From positions 1,054,001 to 1,118,000 of the forward strand of contig OY829943.1 of assembly GCA_963692465.1 (NCBI GenBank): 64,000 nucleotides of DNA. Direction: 5' to 3'. This document shows, in pieces, positions 34,950 through 43,609 of this stretch. The position numbers were made by a program, and so were the translations under genes. The DNA comes from JAUZOB01 sp963692465. Lineage in GTDB: Bacteria > Bacteroidota > Bacteroidia > Bacteroidales > Prolixibacteraceae. Numbering within the stretch: the stretch's first letter is position 1; each line of letters begins with the position of its first letter. Below the pieces are notes generated by a model. The model had not been told where the DNA came from. It saw only the letters and a program-made list of their open reading frames with translations, and did not search any database.

Positions 34950-35654
34950 ATGGAATTCTTATTAGACAATCAACAAGTTGAAGCACAGTTGCAACAGATT
35001 CTCCGGAAAATTGTTCTGTTACAAAACGGCGTTGTCTCACACTCAATGAAAGAACGTGGAATTGAATACAAAACAAATTTTGGAGCCTCCGTGGTCGATC
35101 TAAAAAATTTAGCAAAAGACTATCCCAAATCCCATCTACTGGCATTAAAACTATGGAACAAAGGATGGCGGGAGGCGCTCATACTGGCTACCTTACTGGA
35201 AGATCCGAAAGAATTATCGGAAGAACAGATGGACTACTGGGTTAAAAGTTTTGAGACGACTGAGATCGCAGAACAGTCGGTTCTTAATCTTTTCGCAGAA
35301 AGCAAATATGCTTACATTAAAGCACTGGAATGGTGTCGCGGGAAAAAGCATCTGGTTCGGTACACCGCCCTTTTACTCATGGGACGACTGGCTTTTACCG
35401 ACCATCAATCTCCGGATGATTTGTTTGAACCTTTCTTCGACGTACTTCCACCCCTGTCAAAAGACTCCAGACTTTCAGAAGTTTTTTACCGCACATTCGG
35501 ACAACTTGGCAGACGCAGTAAACGACTAAACACCGAAGCGATTGCTTTTGCCCAAAGATTAAAAGAGCAAGACTCCGAAACAGCGTTAAACCTTGCAAAT
35601 CAAATTATTGACGAGCTTCAAAGTGAATGGGTGCAAGAAAAACTTAAAGAATGA
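34950..35654 (+). CDS. DNA alkylation repair protein, AlkD-like HEAT-repeat family
   Basis: 234 residues, almost entirely helical, with the repeating helix pairs of the AlkC/AlkD superfamily: MKERGIEYKTNFGASVVDLKNLAKDY, SHLLALKLWNKGWREALILATLLEDP, LNLFAESKYAYIKALEWCRGKKHLVRYTALLLMGRLA. AlkD glycosylases remove positively charged alkyl-purines. Trp154-type and Asp catalytic residues of characterised AlkD could not be aligned by eye, so repair activity is inferred from the fold only. Monocistronic. Confidence 0.7.
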   Translation: MEFLLDNQQVEAQLQQILRKIVLLQNGVVSHSMKERGIEYKTNFGASVVDLKNLAKDYPKSHLLALKLWNKGWREALILATLLEDPKELSEEQMDYWVKSFETTEIAEQSVLNLFAESKYAYIKALEWCRGKKHLVRYTALLLMGRLAFTDHQSPDDLFEPFFDVLPPLSKDSRLSEVFYRTFGQLGRRSKRLNTEAIAFAQRLKEQDSETALNLANQIIDELQSEWVQEKLKE

Positions 35655-35743
35655 GCTGTTAATTCATGTTAAACAAATCACATCCCAAAAGTATTTGCAC
35701 GATATTTGGATAATCATAAAAATAAACGATAAAGTAGAAAACT

Positions 35744-36508
35744 ATGAGTTTGACAAAATCATCAAATCCGGTTTTAAATAATCGGGTTTTTCAAAATGCT
35801 GCCGTGGATAGTCAGGAAGGACTCATGACTGTTCAGGGAGCAATGAATAAAACAGCACTTTTACTTCTGGTTGCTGTACTTAGTGCCGTATTCGTATGGA
35901 ATAAATTTTTCAGCGTCGGGACTATGATACAAGGAGCTTCCTCTGTCTCACTATACATGATGGGAGGGGCAATCGGCGGTTTCATACTAGCTATGATCAT
36001 CAGCTTCATTCCTAAAAGCGCACCAGCATTATCCCCCATTTATGCCGTTCTTGAAGGTTTATTTTTAGGCGGGATCTCTGCATTTTTCGAAGCCCGTTTT
36101 CCCGGACTGGTCATGCGGGCTGTTGGATTGACCTTTGGTGTATTTGCCGTTATGCTTTTCATTTACCGTAGTCGGATAATCCGGGTAACCAATAAGTTTA
36201 GAATCGTCATTATGTCCGCCATGGGAGGAATTATGCTGGTTTATGTGGCAAGTTTCATCATGTCGCTGTTTGGTGCACACATGGCATTTCTAGCCGGAAG
36301 CAGCACCTTTGCAATTGGATTTAGCCTTGTGGTCGTAGCTGTTGCATCCTTTAGTCTGATGCTCGATTTCGATATGATTGAACGATCAGCAGCCATGGGC
36401 GCTCCCAAATACATGGAATGGTATGGTGCATTCGGACTTATGGTCACTCTTGTCTGGTTATACCTTGAAATATTACGCCTCCTTTCTATGCTGGCAAACA
36501 ATCGTTAA
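35744..36508 (+). CDS. Bax inhibitor-1/YccA-family membrane protein
   Basis: 254 residues. A polar N terminus (about 1-30, SSNPVLNNRVFQNAAV) is followed by seven membrane helices; the QGAMNKTALLLL start of helix 1, GLFLGGISAFFEAR and the final MEWYGAFGLMVTLVWLYLEILRLL are typical of the Bax1-I/YccA (TMBIM) group. Homologues act as pH-sensitive calcium leak channels or interact with FtsH; the physiological role here is unknown. A terminator follows. Confidence 0.88.
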   Translation: MSLTKSSNPVLNNRVFQNAAVDSQEGLMTVQGAMNKTALLLLVAVLSAVFVWNKFFSVGTMIQGASSVSLYMMGGAIGGFILAMIISFIPKSAPALSPIYAVLEGLFLGGISAFFEARFPGLVMRAVGLTFGVFAVMLFIYRSRIIRVTNKFRIVIMSAMGGIMLVYVASFIMSLFGAHMAFLAGSSTFAIGFSLVVVAVASFSLMLDFDMIERSAAMGAPKYMEWYGAFGLMVTLVWLYLEILRLLSMLANNR

Positions 36509-36537
36509 TCCCTCACCAACGGAATTATCAGGAAAAG

Positions 36538-36572
36538 AAAAGGCTGCCTCAAAAAATGAGACGGCCTTTTTT
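36538..36572 (+). terminator. terminator after the Bax-inhibitor-like gene
   Basis: AAAAGGCTGCCTCA (36538-36551) pairs with TGAGACGGCCTTTT (36557-36570) with one mismatch and one wobble, then more T. Confidence 0.8.
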
Positions 36573-36665
36573 CATTTGCGCCACTGTATTTAGTGCCAGA
36601 TGCAAATATTCCGGTTTTAGAAAGATAAAATTACTTTTCAAACGAGCTCCTTTTTATGGATTCCC

Positions 36666-36673
36666 TATCTTTG
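36666..36673 (+). promoter_or_regulatory. -7 element of the GNAT-like gene
   Basis: TAtcTTTG, 22 bp upstream of the ATG at 36695 and downstream of the first ATG of the open frame (36656). Confidence 0.5.
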
Positions 36674-36694
36674 CATCTAAAACATGAGAAAAAG

Positions 36695-37882
36695 ATGAAA
36701 ATTCTCGAAGTAAATAACGTCATAGCAAAAAGGTATTTTCACAAAGTTCCTCATCTCGTTTATCGTAAAGATAGCAACTGGGCATGCCCCCTTGAGATAT
36801 CGGTTGAAGACGCTTTTAATCCGTTAAAGAATGCTTTTCTCAAAAAAGGAGAAATCTGTCGATGGGTTGTACTAAACGACCGGAATAAACCAATTGGACG
36901 AATTGCAGCATTTTATCATTCGGAGAAAGCCTATCATTTTGAACAACCGACCGGTGGTTGCGGTTTTTTCGAGTGCATTAATGACAAGGAGGTTGCTTTT
37001 TTGTTATTCGACACAGCCAAAGAATGGCTGAAAAGCCATGGAATGGAAGCAATGGACGGTCCGGTTAACCCGGGAGAGAATTACATCAACTGGGGGTTAC
37101 TGGTTGACGGATTCATGCCCCAGGGATACGGAATGCCCTACAATCCGCCCTACTATCTCGAGCTATTTACCGAATACGGATTTAAAAACTACTTCGAACA
37201 GTACAGCTATCATCTTGACATGACCAAGCCTTTTCCTGAACGGTTCTGGAAGATTGCCGGATGGATAGCCAAGAAGCCAGGCTTTCAATTCGAACATATT
37301 CGCTTTGACCACATCGACAAATACGTAAGTGATTTTGTCTCCATCTACGATGAAGCATGGCGGTTTCATGAGCATTATAATCCGATTGATCCGGAAGACA
37401 TCCGTGATTTCATCAAATCATCACGAATGATTCTCGACGAAGAATTCGTGTGGTTTGCTTATCACGAAGGAAAGCCTATTGCCTTATTTGTCATGATTCC
37501 CGACATTAACCAGATATTGCGTCATCTAAAAGGGAAGTTAAATATTCTGGGCACCCTTAAATTCTTATACCTGATGCGAAAGCATACCATAACACGATCA
37601 AGAATTCTGGTCATGGGTATTGTTCCGCAATTTCAGAAGTCAGGTGTCGAATCGGGAATGTTCTGGCATCTCAACAAGGTCATGAAAAGTAAACCATGGT
37701 ACACAGAAGTTGAACTATCATGGGCCGGAGACTTTAATCCGCTTATTATCTCACTATACAAAGAAGTCGGCGGGAAACACATGAAAACGCATTACACCAT
37801 GCGCTATTTGTTTGACCGTAATGCTCCATTCAAACGAGCACCGATTATAGGAATAAAAAAAGAAAACGATTCCAAATCCTGA
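36695..37882 (+). CDS. large GNAT-fold acetyltransferase-like protein
   Basis: 395 residues from the ATG at 36695. The architecture looks like two tandem GNAT folds: ICRWVVLNDRNKPIGRIAAFY in the first half and EEFVWFAYHEGKPIALFVMIPDINQIL plus RSRILVMGIVPQFQKSGVESGMFWHL in the second, the latter with the beta4-alpha3 acetyl-CoA region. The middle DGPVNPGENYINWGLLVDGF is strongly conserved-looking. A family of such proteins is widespread in bacteria without known substrate. The upstream ATG at 36656 precedes the -7 element and was rejected. Confidence 0.7.
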   Translation: MKILEVNNVIAKRYFHKVPHLVYRKDSNWACPLEISVEDAFNPLKNAFLKKGEICRWVVLNDRNKPIGRIAAFYHSEKAYHFEQPTGGCGFFECINDKEVAFLLFDTAKEWLKSHGMEAMDGPVNPGENYINWGLLVDGFMPQGYGMPYNPPYYLELFTEYGFKNYFEQYSYHLDMTKPFPERFWKIAGWIAKKPGFQFEHIRFDHIDKYVSDFVSIYDEAWRFHEHYNPIDPEDIRDFIKSSRMILDEEFVWFAYHEGKPIALFVMIPDINQILRHLKGKLNILGTLKFLYLMRKHTITRSRILVMGIVPQFQKSGVESGMFWHLNKVMKSKPWYTEVELSWAGDFNPLIISLYKEVGGKHMKTHYTMRYLFDRNAPFKRAPIIGIKKENDSKS

Positions 37883-37952
37883 GAGTTCACAAGTTTACCC
37901 AGCAGGCCCCGTTGCCGGAAGAATTAACTTGCTAAATATTTTCGCATAATAT

Positions 37953-37983
37953 TTTGGGAATTCAGATTTAGTATCTAAATTTG
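37953..37983 (+). promoter_or_regulatory. rpmE promoter
   Basis: TTTG at 37953-37956 and TAaaTTTG at 37976-37983, spacer 19 bp; start codon 39 bp downstream. Confidence 0.6.
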
Positions 37984-38021
37984 CAACCCGTTGTAAAAAC
38001 AGAATTTAAAGAGAACGAGTA

Positions 38022-38285
38022 ATGAAAAAAGGACTGCATCCAGAAAATTATAGAGCCGTTGCATTCAAAGATATGTCTAACGGTCATGTGTTTATTACCA
38101 AATCGGTAGCCCAGAGCAGAGAGACAATTGAGTTCGAGGGAATTGAATATCCTTTAATAAAAGTTGAAATCTCCAATACATCACACCCGTTCTATACCGG
38201 GAAAATGAAACTGGTTGACACAGCCGGGCGTATTGATAAGTTTATGACCAAATACAAAGACCATTTGGCAAATCGCAGCAAGTAA
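38022..38285 (+). CDS. rpmE: 50S ribosomal protein L31, type B
   Basis: 87 residues. MKKGLHPENYRAVAFKDMSNGHVFITKS and the conserved SHPFYTGKMKLVDTAGRIDKFMTKY identify L31. It lacks the CxxC zinc-binding cysteines of the A type and has the insertion of the type B (zinc-independent) form. In some bacteria the B type replaces the zinc form under zinc starvation; whether a second copy exists here cannot be told from this window. Own promoter and terminator. Confidence 0.95.
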   Translation: MKKGLHPENYRAVAFKDMSNGHVFITKSVAQSRETIEFEGIEYPLIKVEISNTSHPFYTGKMKLVDTAGRIDKFMTKYKDHLANRSK

Positions 38286-38309
38286 AATTGAATTTTTTCA
38301 AGATATCCA

Positions 38310-38338
38310 AAAGCTCCGTCATGTGCGGGGCTTTTTTT
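38310..38338 (+). terminator. rpmE terminator
   Basis: AAAGCTCCG (38310-38318) pairs with CGGGGCTTT (38326-38334) with one G-T wobble, followed by further T. Confidence 0.85.
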
Positions 38339-38384
38339 GTCTAAACCTTTTAGAAGGGATACTGTTACTGTCATGTATTCGTTA

Positions 38385-38400
38385 TGGCACGAGGATTGCC
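38385..38400 (+). promoter_or_regulatory. sigma-54-like promoter upstream of lon
   Basis: TGGCACG (38385-38391), four bases, then TTGC (38396-38399). This matches the -24/-12 consensus TGGCACG-N4-TTGCW at every position but the last. No TAnnTTTG element was found between rpmE and lon. The same bases also form an inverted repeat (TTATGGCA-N7-TGCCATAA, 38382-38404), so a repressor site or hairpin is an alternative reading. Confidence 0.45.
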
Positions 38401-38421
38401 ATAAGGGTTATAAACCCTTAT
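38401..38421. repeat. inverted repeat in the lon leader/promoter
   Basis: ATAAGGGTT-ata-AACCCTTAT, a perfect 9-bp inverted repeat with 3-bp spacer, directly abutting the sigma-54-like element and overlapping its expected transcription start. Confidence 0.6.
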
Positions 38422-38465
38422 AAATCGTAGAAACGACAAATTGTCATAAAAAGGAATTATTGAAT

Positions 38466-40955
38466 ATGGGAAAATCAAAATGGGGACAATCATCCGAATT
38501 TTTTTCAACAGATATCATTGATGATGATGGTCCGGAGGCTATTCCAGTAATAACAGAGGAAGAGATCCCTTTAACAGCTAAAGATCTCCCCACGGTTTTG
38601 CCTATCCTGCCTTTAAGAAATACCGTTCTGTTTCCGGGTGTTGTTCTGCCCATTACCGTAGGACGAAAGAAGTCGCTCGAGCTGATTCGTGAAATTTATC
38701 ACAAAGACCGGATTTTAGGAGCAATATCTCAAATTGACGGAGAAGTAGAAGATCCCGGTGCTTTTGATCTGTTTCAAACAGGAACCATTGCCCGCATTCT
38801 TAAAATTCTTGAAATGCCTGATGGATCAACATCCGTCATCATTCAGGGGCAAAAAAGATTTCACCTGGATAACATCGTCGATGATCTTCCTTATCTGACC
38901 GGAGAATATTCAGTCCTTGAAGATACAGGAGATATAACAACCGATGAGTTTCATGCTATACTCGAATCGCTAAAGGACCTGTCAATAAGGATTATTAAAA
39001 TTTCCGAAAATATGCCTCAAGAGGCAGCCTTTGCAATCAAAAATATTGAAAGTCCGTCTTCGCTGATCAATTTTGTCAGCTCTAATACGGACATAAAGGT
39101 TGAGGAGAAACAGAAGTTACTCGAAACCGACGATCTCAAGGAAAGAGGATTGCAAACTATTGCCTATCTGGTCCAGGAAGCACAGATGCTTGATTTAAAG
39201 AAAGATATTCAATCGAAAGTCAAAACCGACTTAGATCAACAACAACGAGAATATCTTTTGCAACAGCAGATGAAAACCATCCAGGACGAATTGGGTGGTA
39301 ATCCTATTGAGCAAGAGGTTGAGGAGCTGAGAAAGAAAGGCAGCGAAAAGAAATGGTCCGAAGAAACAGCTACTTACTTCGAAAAAGAAGTAGATAAGAT
39401 GCTGCGACTTAATCCGGCTACCGGAGAATATTCCGTACAGTTGGGCTATGTTCAGACACTACTCGACCTCCCATGGAATGAATACACGACCGACAATTTC
39501 GATTTACATCACGCACAGAAAGTTCTGGATGAAGACCATTTCGGACTGGAAAATGTGAAGGAACGTATTCTGGAACATTTAGCCGTTCTGAAATTAAAGC
39601 AAGATCTTAAATCGCCCATTATCTGCTTATATGGCCCTCCGGGAGTTGGTAAAACATCACTGGGAAAATCAATCGCAAAAGCCATTGGCAGAAATTACGT
39701 CCGTGTAAGTCTGGGCGGACTACACGATGAAGCTGAAATAAGAGGACACCGAAAGACTTACATCGGAGCAATGCCTGGACGAATTATTCAAAATATTAAA
39801 AAGGCCAAATCATCGAACCCATTATTCGTGTTGGATGAAATCGATAAAGTCTCCAAAGATTTTAACGGAGACCCGGCTTCAGCGATGCTTGAGGTGTTAG
39901 ATCCGGAGCAAAATTTCGAGTTTCATGACAACTATCTCGAAGTGGACTATGATTTGTCGAAAGTCATGTTTATTGCAACAGCCAACAATTTAAGTACCAT
40001 AAGTCCGGCATTACGTGACCGAATGGAACTAATTGAGGTTAGCGGATATTTATTGGAAGAAAAGGCTGAAATAGCACTTCGTCACCTTCTTCCGAAACAG
40101 CTGAAGAATCACGGATTGAAAGATGGAGATCTGATTATTCCCCGTAATTGTATCGAACGAATCATTGAACGCTACACACGCGAATCGGGAGTTCGGGAAC
40201 TGGACCAGAAATTAGCCAAAATTATTCGGAAGATTGCTAAGAAGGTAGCCTTTGACGAACCTTACGATAAAAAGCTAACGCTTGAAGGAGTTCGGGAACT
40301 ACTTGGTGTTGAAGAATATACTCCCGACAAATATCAGGGAAACGAATTTGCAGGAGTAGTAACCGGCTTGGCATGGACCAGTTGCGGTGGTGAGATTCTT
40401 TTTGTCGAATCAAGCATCAGTAAAGGCAAGGGAAGATTAACTCTAACCGGAAACCTTGGCGATGTGATGAAGGAATCAGCCATTATTGCATTGGAATATC
40501 TCAAGGCCCATTCTGAAATACTGGGACTTCGGCCTGAGGTATTCGATAACTGGAATGTACATATCCATGTTCCGGAAGGGGCCATTCCTAAAGACGGACC
40601 ATCAGCCGGTGTGACGATGGCCACTTCACTGGCTTCGGCCTTTACCCAAAGGAAGATCAAAAAGAATCTGGCGATGACCGGAGAGATTACTCTTCGGGGG
40701 AAAGTTCTGCCTGTCGGAGGAATAAAAGAAAAGATTCTTGCGGCCAAACGTGCTGGAATTCGAGAGATCATTATCTCAGAAGAGAACAGACGGGATATTG
40801 AAGAAATAAAAGAAATATATATTCGCGGATTAACATTCCATTATGTGAATACCATATCCGAAGTTCTTAATCTGGCTTTATTAAAACAGAAAGTTGAACA
40901 TCCCGTCCACGTGGGGTTTCATTTGAAAAAAGCCGAACCGGAAGCGGTAAAATAA
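38466..40955 (+). CDS. lon: ATP-dependent protease Lon (endopeptidase La)
   Basis: 829 residues from the ATG at 38466; the frame opens two codons earlier with TTG. Domains: an N-terminal substrate-binding region (about 45-240, LPILPLRNTVLFPGVVLPI), a coiled coil, the AAA+ module with Walker A GPPGVGKTS, Walker B LFVLDEIDK and the sensor region, and the C-terminal protease domain with the catalytic Ser in KDGPSAGVTM and Lys in VGGIKEKILAAKRAG. A Ser-Lys dyad protease that degrades misfolded and regulatory proteins. The leader has an unusual promoter region. An acidic N-terminal extension of about 40 residues precedes the LON domain. Confidence 0.97.
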   Translation: MGKSKWGQSSEFFSTDIIDDDGPEAIPVITEEEIPLTAKDLPTVLPILPLRNTVLFPGVVLPITVGRKKSLELIREIYHKDRILGAISQIDGEVEDPGAFDLFQTGTIARILKILEMPDGSTSVIIQGQKRFHLDNIVDDLPYLTGEYSVLEDTGDITTDEFHAILESLKDLSIRIIKISENMPQEAAFAIKNIESPSSLINFVSSNTDIKVEEKQKLLETDDLKERGLQTIAYLVQEAQMLDLKKDIQSKVKTDLDQQQREYLLQQQMKTIQDELGGNPIEQEVEELRKKGSEKKWSEETATYFEKEVDKMLRLNPATGEYSVQLGYVQTLLDLPWNEYTTDNFDLHHAQKVLDEDHFGLENVKERILEHLAVLKLKQDLKSPIICLYGPPGVGKTSLGKSIAKAIGRNYVRVSLGGLHDEAEIRGHRKTYIGAMPGRIIQNIKKAKSSNPLFVLDEIDKVSKDFNGDPASAMLEVLDPEQNFEFHDNYLEVDYDLSKVMFIATANNLSTISPALRDRMELIEVSGYLLEEKAEIALRHLLPKQLKNHGLKDGDLIIPRNCIERIIERYTRESGVRELDQKLAKIIRKIAKKVAFDEPYDKKLTLEGVRELLGVEEYTPDKYQGNEFAGVVTGLAWTSCGGEILFVESSISKGKGRLTLTGNLGDVMKESAIIALEYLKAHSEILGLRPEVFDNWNVHIHVPEGAIPKDGPSAGVTMATSLASAFTQRKIKKNLAMTGEITLRGKVLPVGGIKEKILAAKRAGIREIIISEENRRDIEEIKEIYIRGLTFHYVNTISEVLNLALLKQKVEHPVHVGFHLKKAEPEAVK

Positions 40956-40976
40956 AACGATATTCAGAAAACACAA

Positions 40977-41006
40977 AAACGGCTGTTCCGAAAGGGATAG
41001 CCGTTT
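40977..41006 (+). terminator. bidirectional terminator between lon and EamA gene
   Basis: A 13-bp stem with two wobbles, 40977-40989 with 40994-41006, with a GAAA loop, A-tract before and T-rich bases after. Confidence 0.75.
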
Positions 41007-41906
41007 CTATTTACTGGTCATCATCAATATAAATATTCCTGCCATAATACCCAGCAAATAAAGGCTTTTCAATCCGATATTCTTTTCTTTAAACAAGATA
41101 GCGCCAAGAATAAAAGTAACAACAATTCCGCCCCGCCTGACGGCAGATAAGATTGATATAAGAGAATTACTATAGCTTAAAGAGTAGAAATAGAGAAAAT
41201 CGGCCACTACCAATAATACTCCAATAGCAGGAATAGACCAACGCCATTGAAATTTTGTATTTTCCTTTCGACGGGGATACCAGGCAAGCAATACCACGGG
41301 AATCAAAATAAGAACCTGATAAAAACAAAAATAGGCCTGTACAGCCATCCGATCAACATGACGAATGATGTATTTGTCATATAATCCACTCACCGCACCA
41401 ATCAAGGTACAGATAATAATATACCAGATCCATTTATTTTTAAAGAAGTTAATTCCTTCCAGCTTCCCGGCCGTAGAAAAGAGATAAAAGAAAAAAAGCG
41501 TCACAACCGTTCCAATCCATTGACCCGGGGTGAGGTGTTCGCCGAAAAAGAATATCGCCCCGACTAAAGTCCACACCGGACCCGTCGAACGAACTGGCGT
41601 TACAATCGTCAGTGGTAAATTCTTGACTGCAAAAAAGCCAAACAGCCAACTTGAAACGACAATAACCGATTTGAGCAATATAAGAAGATGACTATGAAAG
41701 CTAACCGATGGGACATAAAATAAAGTCCCGTGCAAAAGAGTCGGATAGAAAACAGATAAAAGTGTCACTGGAAGAAAAACAAGGGAAGATGCTACCGTTG
41801 AGAAAAAAAGAACCGGAATAACAGCGTTATTGTTAACTCCAACCTTTTTTACCGCTTCATAAACACCCAGTAACAACGCTGAGAACACACCCCAGATAAC
41901 CCACAT
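41007..41906 (-). CDS. EamA-family transporter
   Basis: 299 residues, ten membrane helices in two EamA repeats. The first begins WVIWGVFSALLLGVYEAVKKVGV and contains TIVTPVRSTGPVWTLVGAIFFFGEHLTPGQW; the second begins WIWYIIICTLIGAVSGLYDKYII. The second of three EamA proteins in this window, each in a different context. Substrate unknown. Transcribed away from the LytTR pair's terminator side, with its own -7 element at 41926-41933. Confidence 0.87.
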   Translation of the reverse strand: MWVIWGVFSALLLGVYEAVKKVGVNNNAVIPVLFFSTVASSLVFLPVTLLSVFYPTLLHGTLFYVPSVSFHSHLLILLKSVIVVSSWLFGFFAVKNLPLTIVTPVRSTGPVWTLVGAIFFFGEHLTPGQWIGTVVTLFFFYLFSTAGKLEGINFFKNKWIWYIIICTLIGAVSGLYDKYIIRHVDRMAVQAYFCFYQVLILIPVVLLAWYPRRKENTKFQWRWSIPAIGVLLVVADFLYFYSLSYSNSLISILSAVRRGGIVVTFILGAILFKEKNIGLKSLYLLGIMAGIFILMMTSK

Positions 41907-41925
41907 TCATCAAAATTTAAGACTC

Positions 41926-41933
41926 CAAAAGTA
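41926..41933 (-). promoter_or_regulatory. -7 element of the EamA gene at 41007-41906
   Basis: CAAAagTA on the plus strand reads TActTTTG on the minus strand, 19 bp upstream of the start. Confidence 0.5.
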
Positions 41934-41992
41934 GTCATTTGATGCGGGTTTCTACTGAGAATAGTTGACAGAGGCCCATTCTTAATTGCTTA

Positions 41993-42736
41993 TTAACCGA
42001 GGGTGAAGAAATCCATATCATCAAAAAAACGAAGATTGTTTTTCGATATCTCAACCTCAAAAGACTTCCCATCAAATGAAAGCTGACAGGTTTTTTTCTT
42101 CTTGTCCACTCGCCGCAGATATTTCAGGTTGATAATCGCAGAACGGGAGATCCGAAAAAACTGATATTGAGAAAGGAAATCAGAAAGATGACCAAACGAG
42201 ACCGAAGCCTCCTCTTCTTCGCCGGAAACAAGAAGGATTGTTGTAGCCGTTTTCTGTGCAAGACAGCAAATAATCTCATCAGAACGGAAAAAAACAAATC
42301 CGGACCGGGTAGGAATACGAATTTTATCAACCGACTTAATCAGCTCAGAACCTACCCGACTTGCAACTTCGTTCTGAAAACGGCAAATAACCTGACTGAG
42401 TTCGGCTGGGCCAAAAGGTTTTAACAAATAATCAAGAGGCTTTACATCAAAAACATCAATTGCCTTATCGGCATGAGCTGTCGTGAAAACGATCTGACAA
42501 GGAATATTCTCCTGACGAATAATCCGGGTCAATTCAATACCGTTTGTCACGGGAAGATCAATATCGACAAAAATCAAATCCGGAGTCTGAGAATGAATAA
42601 TTTCAAGGGCTTCCTCTGCATTTGCAGCTTCTCCAATGAGTTTTATTTCATTGAAAAATTTAAGATAATTAGCGAACAACAATCTCGCATCACGTTCATC
42701 TTCAACAATCAAGGCAGTAATTAACTCAACAGACAT
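41993..42736 (-). CDS. LytTR-family response regulator
   Basis: 247 residues: receiver domain (about 5-125) and LytTR DNA-binding domain (about 145-245). The receiver has the acidic pair Glu12-Asp13, the phospho-acceptor in LIFVDIDLP (Asp58), the conserved Thr in VFTTAHAD and the Lys in LLKPFGP, so it looks competent for phosphorylation. The LytTR part has the FFRISRSAIINLKYLRRVDKKKK block. It is the downstream gene of a tandem pair (9-bp gap) with a second LytTR regulator; no histidine kinase is adjacent. Confidence 0.9.
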   Translation of the reverse strand: MSVELITALIVEDERDARLLFANYLKFFNEIKLIGEAANAEEALEIIHSQTPDLIFVDIDLPVTNGIELTRIIRQENIPCQIVFTTAHADKAIDVFDVKPLDYLLKPFGPAELSQVICRFQNEVASRVGSELIKSVDKIRIPTRSGFVFFRSDEIICCLAQKTATTILLVSGEEEEASVSFGHLSDFLSQYQFFRISRSAIINLKYLRRVDKKKKTCQLSFDGKSFEVEISKNNLRFFDDMDFFTLG

Positions 42737-42745
42737 AGACCTAAA

Positions 42746-43510
42746 TTAAATTTCACTAATATGTTCCCGAAATAATGGTTCTTCCAAAAAGTTTTTGATC
42801 TGAAATCTTGACATCTTAATTTCATAATCAGTTCCGGCATGAGAAAGATAACAGGAACATCGGAGTTTGTCAATCCGTTTCAGATAAGCCAAATTAATCA
42901 GAACAGAACGACTGGCACGAACAAAATTATACTTCGCCAACGTTATATTAAGTTTTCGGAGGGAAAAATTAGTTACCTCTTTCTTTTTATTTGAAAGATA
43001 AACAACAGAATAAGCTCCATCAGCCATACAATAAACAATATCTTCAGGATTGATCAATAAAAATCCCGAAGTTGTACTTATCTTTAGTTTCGAATTTTTA
43101 TCGGCAGTCAATTCAATCATATCTTTATCTTTTTCAATCCGACTTCCTCTGATTTTATTAATAATCTCTGCAATTATGACAGCATTCGTCGGTTTCAGCA
43201 AATAGCCTGATGCGGCATTTTTAATGGCCTCTATTGCATAACGGTCTGAAGAGGTTACAAATACAACCTTCGTACTCAGTGCATTCTGATTGATTATCCC
43301 TAAAAGTTTCAACCCTGACCGTCCGGATAACTTGACCTCAATAAAAATAATATCCGGATGAAATTCCATAATAATAAAAAGTGCCTCTTCAGCACTATCT
43401 GTAGTTCCTATAATCAGAACATCCATAATTGATGATAAATGTTCTTTCATTGCCTCACAAGCAACTTTATCGCTATCGACAATGAGACAGGTTATCTTAT
43501 CTGTTGCCAT
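42746..43510 (-). CDS. LytTR-family response regulator with altered receiver
   Basis: 254 residues with the same receiver plus LytTR layout as the next gene. The LytTR end is normal (FVRASRSVLINLAYLKRIDK). In the receiver, the residue at the phospho-acceptor position is Glu58 (IIFIEVKLS) instead of Asp, the following Pro is Ser, and the acidic pair is only Asp12 (VDSD). Thr86 and Lys106 remain. Glu can mimic phospho-Asp in some receivers, so this protein may be active without a kinase. It is the first gene of the pair. Confidence 0.87.
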   Translation of the reverse strand: MATDKITCLIVDSDKVACEAMKEHLSSIMDVLIIGTTDSAEEALFIIMEFHPDIIFIEVKLSGRSGLKLLGIINQNALSTKVVFVTSSDRYAIEAIKNAASGYLLKPTNAVIIAEIINKIRGSRIEKDKDMIELTADKNSKLKISTTSGFLLINPEDIVYCMADGAYSVVYLSNKKKEVTNFSLRKLNITLAKYNFVRASRSVLINLAYLKRIDKLRCSCYLSHAGTDYEIKMSRFQIKNFLEEPLFREHISEI

Positions 43511-43576
43511 ATAAAAATAATTAACTCACAAGCAGAATACTATCCTTATTGTAAGCATTAACACAGAACTCTTCCC

Positions 43577-43584
43577 TATCTTTG
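43577..43584 (+). promoter_or_regulatory. -7 element of the AI-2E-family gene
   Basis: TAtcTTTG, 25 bp upstream of the ATG at 43610; a TTG at 43549-43551 is somewhat far for a -33 box. Confidence 0.5.
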
Positions 43585-43609
43585 CAGGATAGGTTTTCTT
43601 TTTAGACAC

